Origin: Gonatopus flavifemur
Taxonomy: Eukaryota; Arthropoda; Insecta; Hymenoptera; Dryinidae
Direction: 5' to 3'
DNA length: 64,000 nt
NCBI GenBank assembly: GCA_018340375.1
Contig: JAFFJZ010000012.1
Coordinates: forward strand, 6,386,001 to 6,450,000
Shown: positions 59,531 to 64,000 of the stretch, piece after piece
Numbering within the stretch: position 1 is the stretch's first letter
Layout of the letters: every line of letters begins with the position of its first letter
Translations under genes and position numbers: made by a program
The notes under the pieces: model-generated
The model's input: only the letters and a program-made list of their open reading frames with translations
Database searches by the model: none
Told to the model about the DNA's origin: nothing

Positions 59531-60224
59531 TGTCGCTCAAGTCTCAAAGCGCGTGAAAAAAAGAGAGGGGGTTGAAATATGGTATCTTGTTATCTTAGAC
59601 TGCCCTCAAATGATAAAATGTTCCTCTATACAGAATACATTTATAATTACATTTACTATGGGACTTTGTAACCGAGGAACAGGCTAAATTTACAATGAAA
59701 TTTACTATGAAGAGACAACAGAAACATGATCAAATTCACTATGTTTTACAGTGCCATTAGGAAGTCAGTCTGTTACTCGGACACAATAATTACATAATGA
59801 ATTTAACTACAAATTTAATAGACTGTTTAATTTTGGACCTAGCAAAAATCTTTTCATGTACAACAAATCCATCAAATCTGTCCAGAAAAATTATCCAGAT
59901 CTAGCTGATATCTTCAGCACATATATCGAGAAATCATTCCATCAATTAAGTTTCCATCATTGTAAAGAGAGAACAATATTCAGCTGGTGTTCTTCAGGTG
60001 TGTTTACGTGTGTTACGTGGTCACGTACACCACCGGTGAATTTATCACGTAACTGTAATGAATAAATGGCATATAACTGTCCAATACCATAAAGATTCGA
60101 TCAACCGGCCTCACTATATTACGAAGGTGAAAAAACCCGTATTTCGTATACATCTGTTACACGTATATATTCTTAAAAATATTATACTTGAGATATAAGA
60201 GAAGGAAATACATCGAGTACTTAC
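59531..60224. other. Unassigned intron next to CH exon 1
   Basis: AT-rich sequence, with a lone TTTTACAGTG near 59748 that may be a decayed CACTGTAAA end. The GTGTTACGTGG..TTACGTG text near 60010 is unexplained. Confidence 0.4.
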
Positions 60225-60342
60225 TAACAGCCTCTACCAGATCCGCCAGAAGCACTCCGTCGCAGAGATCAGTTTGTAAATCCGTCACCCTTTTTTTGCA
60301 CCCTCCACGTTCTAAGTAATAATTAGCCCAATCTGTATAGAT
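60225..60342 (-). CDS. sick: Neuron navigator (NAV/sickie-like) CH-domain exon 1
   Basis: This exon encodes 39 residues beginning IYTDWANYYLERGGCKKRV and ending LLADLVEAV, plus one base. The IYTDWAN..L motif and the DLQ.D..DGVLLA core are the start of the calponin-homology domain of neuron navigator proteins (vertebrate NAV2/NAV3, Drosophila sickie), cytoskeletal proteins of axon growth. A pyrimidine-rich tract ending in CAG precedes it on the minus strand, and a strong donor (A|GTAAGT) follows. The leftover base pairs in phase with the exon at 51257-51309. The true start codon must lie upstream, beyond 60342 and possibly outside the window; the in-frame methionine just upstream is intronic. 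Family assignment rests on recalled motifs, not a search; the symbol follows the fly gene. Confidence 0.9.
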
Positions 60343-63155
60343 CTGAAACAGACAAACACAAATCATCATACGGCGTCATGTTATATTTTATATAAAAGAA
60401 ACCTCATATCTTAATCACACATTCATAATTTCAAACAAAACAACTAGAAAGTTGGATAGATATTTCTTTTACATTCATACCAAATCGCTATATTTATAAA
60501 TTCAAATATCTGCGAGCTGGTAACGACAACTCTCAATGCATTGAAAAACGGAAAAAGTGATGTATGAAATTATAGAGAACTCGCTACTGGGCTTCAAAGG
60601 TATAATCATTCGAGGGATCATCAATGTCATTTGAATACTGTATAAATCATAGTCTCGTTCTCTTCGTATCAATTTCACAACAGCGTATTTGATTGAGAAA
60701 TTTATCTCAGGTGAATTTATCTCGAATAATCAATGAAGAGATGAAAAAGTATACATCGTTATTATTATAAATTCACAATACAAACAGTGGATGAAATTTA
60801 TCGTTTTCCTTTGATTGCTTATGGGAGAATAAAATGTTCAGATCGCGTGAGTTATCGAAATAACGATTGGATAAATTGATATGAGTTTTTCCACTACTTC
60901 CACCTTCCTCCTCGCTGTAAAATGAAAACGGAAATTAGGTACTGTTATTCAATACCCGATAGCAGGTAGTAGTTCGTCTTAGGAGTAAGTCCGTTAGAAG
61001 ACAAACAAACGTAAGTATGTTGTACCTGTAATGCATTGTACCTGTTGATCCTATTTTTCCCATATATTCCTGCACAGCTGTTAATAAACTATTCCACCCG
61101 CTCGATAGAACTCAAGAAACTCATTAGGATTCGAGTATCGCACAATCGTATCCCGTTTTTCACTTTTCTTTTCTTCTTTCGGTTAGATTATTTATCGATG
61201 CGATGTACCGTAAGTGGACACAACAATATTTTCATCGTGAAAAACAATAGAGGGGAAACGGATATAAGGAAACAGCAATATGTGGTTCTTATTACGCTTC
61301 TTTCTACGCCCAACAGCACGCGAGTGGGTTTTACTACTATATACGAAAGAAGAAGACGAAATCCATAATGTTTATTGTCTTGGGTGAGAGCCAAAGTTTT
61401 TCCCACTCGCAGAAAAGTGGATTTATTGTGAGGAGAAGAGGTATGAAGAAAAAAATTCAAGATGAAAGTGAAAAAGAGGAAAAACGAAGTATAATGTTAT
61501 ATGATTATAATCCCTGGTAAGAATTCACCTAAAATTGAATTATCGTATCCTCTTATTTTATTAAGGGAAGGTTGTCATCTAGCGACCCCAAAATTAGAGG
61601 ACTTTTTCGAATTTCTTTTCATGGAAGGAAGTAAATAAAGACCTCGGGGGTTTTCACACTTGTTAATTGAGTATTTAGGTACAGAAACAAATTTTTTTTC
61701 AGTAAAAAATAATGCCATGGGAATTGTTGATACTTGTTCAGACATAACCACCTAAAAAAATAGTGATCAATCGGGCGCGACTGTAGCACTTACAAAAACT
61801 TTCAGAAATACAAAATCCACGAATTTTTATGAAATATATTACATTTGTTGGAGGTTGTACCAATAAAACCAATGAAAAGTCCAAAATTGAAAAAATGACA
61901 GACATGCAAACTTTTGGTAGCGTTTTTTTCATGTTTTTTTCGCTCTTTGAAGTGCCATTAAAAGAAAAAAAAGGCAAATGTCATCTCCATTTGGGTTTAT
62001 CCTCCAATAAATTCAATCAGCCCGATCCGTTCAATAGTTTTTGAGATATCGTGGAGCCAAATTTTAAAAACATGGTTTCGAGAGAAAAGGGGTTTAAAGT
62101 TTCGAGGTATGAATTCTTTAACTTGAGAAAATTTTTTTCATGTACTTTAAGACCCATTTAATGAGTTTCAAATAACTCGAGTTCTTAATTTACTTTCTTC
62201 TTAAGAAAACAAAGTTCGAGAAAATCACCTTATTTCGAAATTCGCTTGATGAGAACTTCCCCTTAATAATATGAGATGAATATGTTACAGAATCCCAGCA
62301 CGCGATCACCCGACGACACGCGTCTTGTTCTTCTATCAGGTATGTCTAAACCTAAATGCGGTACGTATGTATAATTACACGCGCAATGCATTATGTGCTA
62401 GACGCGTATTCCGGTGCCTTACATTCTTTGCCTACATCCAGATAACCGTTTCATATATTATGCATGCTAAATAGAACGACTTTCATAGTACGTTTGTGGG
62501 TATCGAGCGTGAATCTCAAGGCGTAAATACAGAAGCGAGACAGTGCACTTGGGTTGTGAAGTTGGAGGGCCTATTTTTAAACACTGGCGTGGAAAAAGAA
62601 GAAAGTACAACAACCAACAACTTCCTTCATAATTTTCGGGTCTCAACCGAACGGGTTGATCGTGTACATGAAAAGTTCCGTTATGAAAAGCACATGGTAC
62701 TGAAGGATGTTTTCACATTAAAACAAACATAAATCACTGATATTCCTTTGGTGGACAGTGTTGTACTCAATATTATTTCGAATATGAACATCCGTTGGGT
62801 ACATTCAATGTTTTCAAAACTCTAACGTGTATCGTGCACATAAAACAAGGGCATGAAACGATTCCGAAACAGTGTATCAAAGTGATATTGGGGTGGATAA
62901 GTCTAAATCGTTCAACGGGGTATATTCATACTTCTCTCAAAACTGAGAAACTGTCTGCTGCAAAATATAAGCGTTTAGTATCATGTGAGAAAGCAACGCG
63001 AGGAAATAAGTTATAACTTCAAAAACTTGTGGAAATGAATACCTAACTGTTGACTGCTCACAATTAAGTGTGAATTCACTTAGAAAAGAGTAATCTAACA
63101 AAGAGTACTATTTTATCCTCCCCTAATGAAATTTTCCGAACTCCCCTGAACCCTA
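60343..63155. other. Unassigned sequence upstream of CH exon 1
   Basis: Apparently single-copy and AT-rich. An upstream navigator exon or promoter could be here, but I see no support. The open plus-strand frame at 62496-62732 has no recognisable motif. Confidence 0.45.
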
Positions 63156-63407
63156 CACTGAGAGAAAGGTACCTAGTTGAGACAACTAAATGTTAGTTAC
63201 AGCAGCTAGATTTTTATTTACGCTAGCTAGACTCTAGTTGGGGTAAATAAAAGGCTATCTATCTGAAATATGAATAAAATAATTCATTCAATTGGAATAA
63301 AAAATATAGTTGTGACAAATAAAATTTAGCTGGCACAACTAAATTTTTATTTACAGTGACTAAGTTTACTAGCTGTCGAATATTTAAATAGACCCTTTCT
63401 CTCAGTG
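63156..63407. mobile_element. CACTGAGAGAAAG element with AGCTARA words
   Basis: The ends CACTGAGAGAAAGGTACC and CCTTTCTCTCAGTG are flanked by TA (63154-63155, 63408-63409). The interior repeats CAACTAAATTTTTATTTAC and GCTAGCTAGA words. The ends are closest to the 11518 family. Confidence 0.85.
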
Positions 63408-63683
63408 TAAAAGATATCATTGGGAATCGAGGTATGGACATGCAACTCCATTGAGGAGGAATTTCAATGTTCTAAATTTTTAACTGTTTCCTCAGTTTTC
63501 ATAAATCCAGTTTTTACCTGTGATTCCTGCAATTTTCTCTCCAAAGAAGACTGGCACTCAGGGTTGGAAAAGACCCGATCCATCTGCATTTTTTCGAGTT
63601 TTATTGTTATTTTCAATTATATATGATGAACTATCGTTATTTATCACCTCAAATTGACTTGTTGAAAGTGAAAATATTGTTTA

Positions 63684-63968
63684 CACAGTAAAAAGTAAAA
63701 CTTAAAGTGATCCCGAATATCAGGTCAAAAATGCAGCCAAAAGTAGCGCCTATTCCAACTGAAAGTAAGCAATGAAAAAGACTGAATTTCAGTCAATTCC
63801 ATCTTACTTTGGAAATTAAGATGGAATTCTATCTCAATTCCAAAGTAAGATGGAATTAACTGAAATTCAGTCTTTTTCATTGCTTACTTTCATTTGGAAT
63901 AGGCGCTACTTTTGGCTGCATCTTTAAGGTGATACTCGGGATCACTTTAAGTTTCACTTTTTACTGTG
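63684..63968. mobile_element. CACAGTAAAAAG hairpin element, copy 2 with extra inner palindrome
   Basis: A 285-bp hairpin flanked by TA (63682-63683, 63969-63970). It matches 31503-31699 along both arms. In the middle it has an additional palindrome of TTCCATCTTACTTTGGAA units, lengthening each arm by about 45 bp. Confidence 0.9.
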
Positions 63969-64000
63969 TAAAGAAGGTGCTGCGAGGTTTTGGGTCTTGA

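Larger units (their letters stand above)
51310..60224 (-). other. sick: Intron between CH exons 1 and 2 (8.9 kb)
   Basis: GT..AG intron in phase 1 of the navigator gene. About 6.5 kb of it is one nested transposon block (52848-59316) and 1.3 kb is a nested fold-back block (51411-52747). Little of it is unexplained sequence. Confidence 0.85.

Overview
The window looks like AT-rich insect nuclear DNA. It has spliced exons of a conserved animal gene, GT/AG junctions, many mariner, hAT and MULE (Phantom) elements and a dense crop of short fold-back DNA elements. I cannot name the species; an insect, perhaps hymenopteran, is an inference from the transposon mix.

The only host gene I can support lies on the minus strand. 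Three exons (60225-60342, 51257-51309, 9184-9353) join in frame into a nearly complete calponin-homology (CH) domain of the neuron navigator family (vertebrate NAV2/NAV3, Drosophila sickie). They are separated by introns of about 8.9 kb and 41.9 kb. Almost the whole window is therefore intronic, or flanking intronic, sequence of one gene, and it has acted as a large landing ground for transposons.

Region by region. 1-9 kb: a broken mariner with three insertions, then a 2.4 kb TAA-flanked element holding a nest of hAT-like and CACGG elements, then a 1.3 kb CACTG element with its own insert. 9.2 kb: CH exon 3. 9.4-25 kb: fold-back elements, a 0.96 kb element split by a TTAA-flanked and an AG-flanked insertion, and two decayed mariners (18.9-20.2 and 23.2-24.5 kb) lying in GGGCC-word repeats. 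25-34 kb: mostly quiet intron. 34.6-38.4 kb: AGC-word fragments, a truncated mariner and a Phantom MULE with FLYWCH and transposase remnants. 38.7-44.9 kb: a run of fold-back elements. 44.9-49.2 kb: mariner inside mariner, with further elements inside. 51.3 kb: CH exon 2. 51.4-52.7 kb: three fold-back elements nested like dolls. 52.8-59.3 kb: a mariner split by a 5.3 kb hAT element, itself split by a nearly intact mariner. 60.2 kb: CH exon 1. 60.3-64 kb: quiet intron and two fold-back elements.

The most striking pattern is a large set (about 25) of elements with inverted ends starting CACGG, CACTG or CACAG followed by an A-rich run. Most are flanked by a 2-bp duplication, usually TA but also CA, AA, TG, CG, CT or TT. 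Several duplications are proved inside the window by an unoccupied copy of the target. Many of these and neighbouring elements are built from degenerate repeats of short, mostly palindromic words, a different word per family. No CRISPR array, rRNA, clear functional tRNA or virus was seen.
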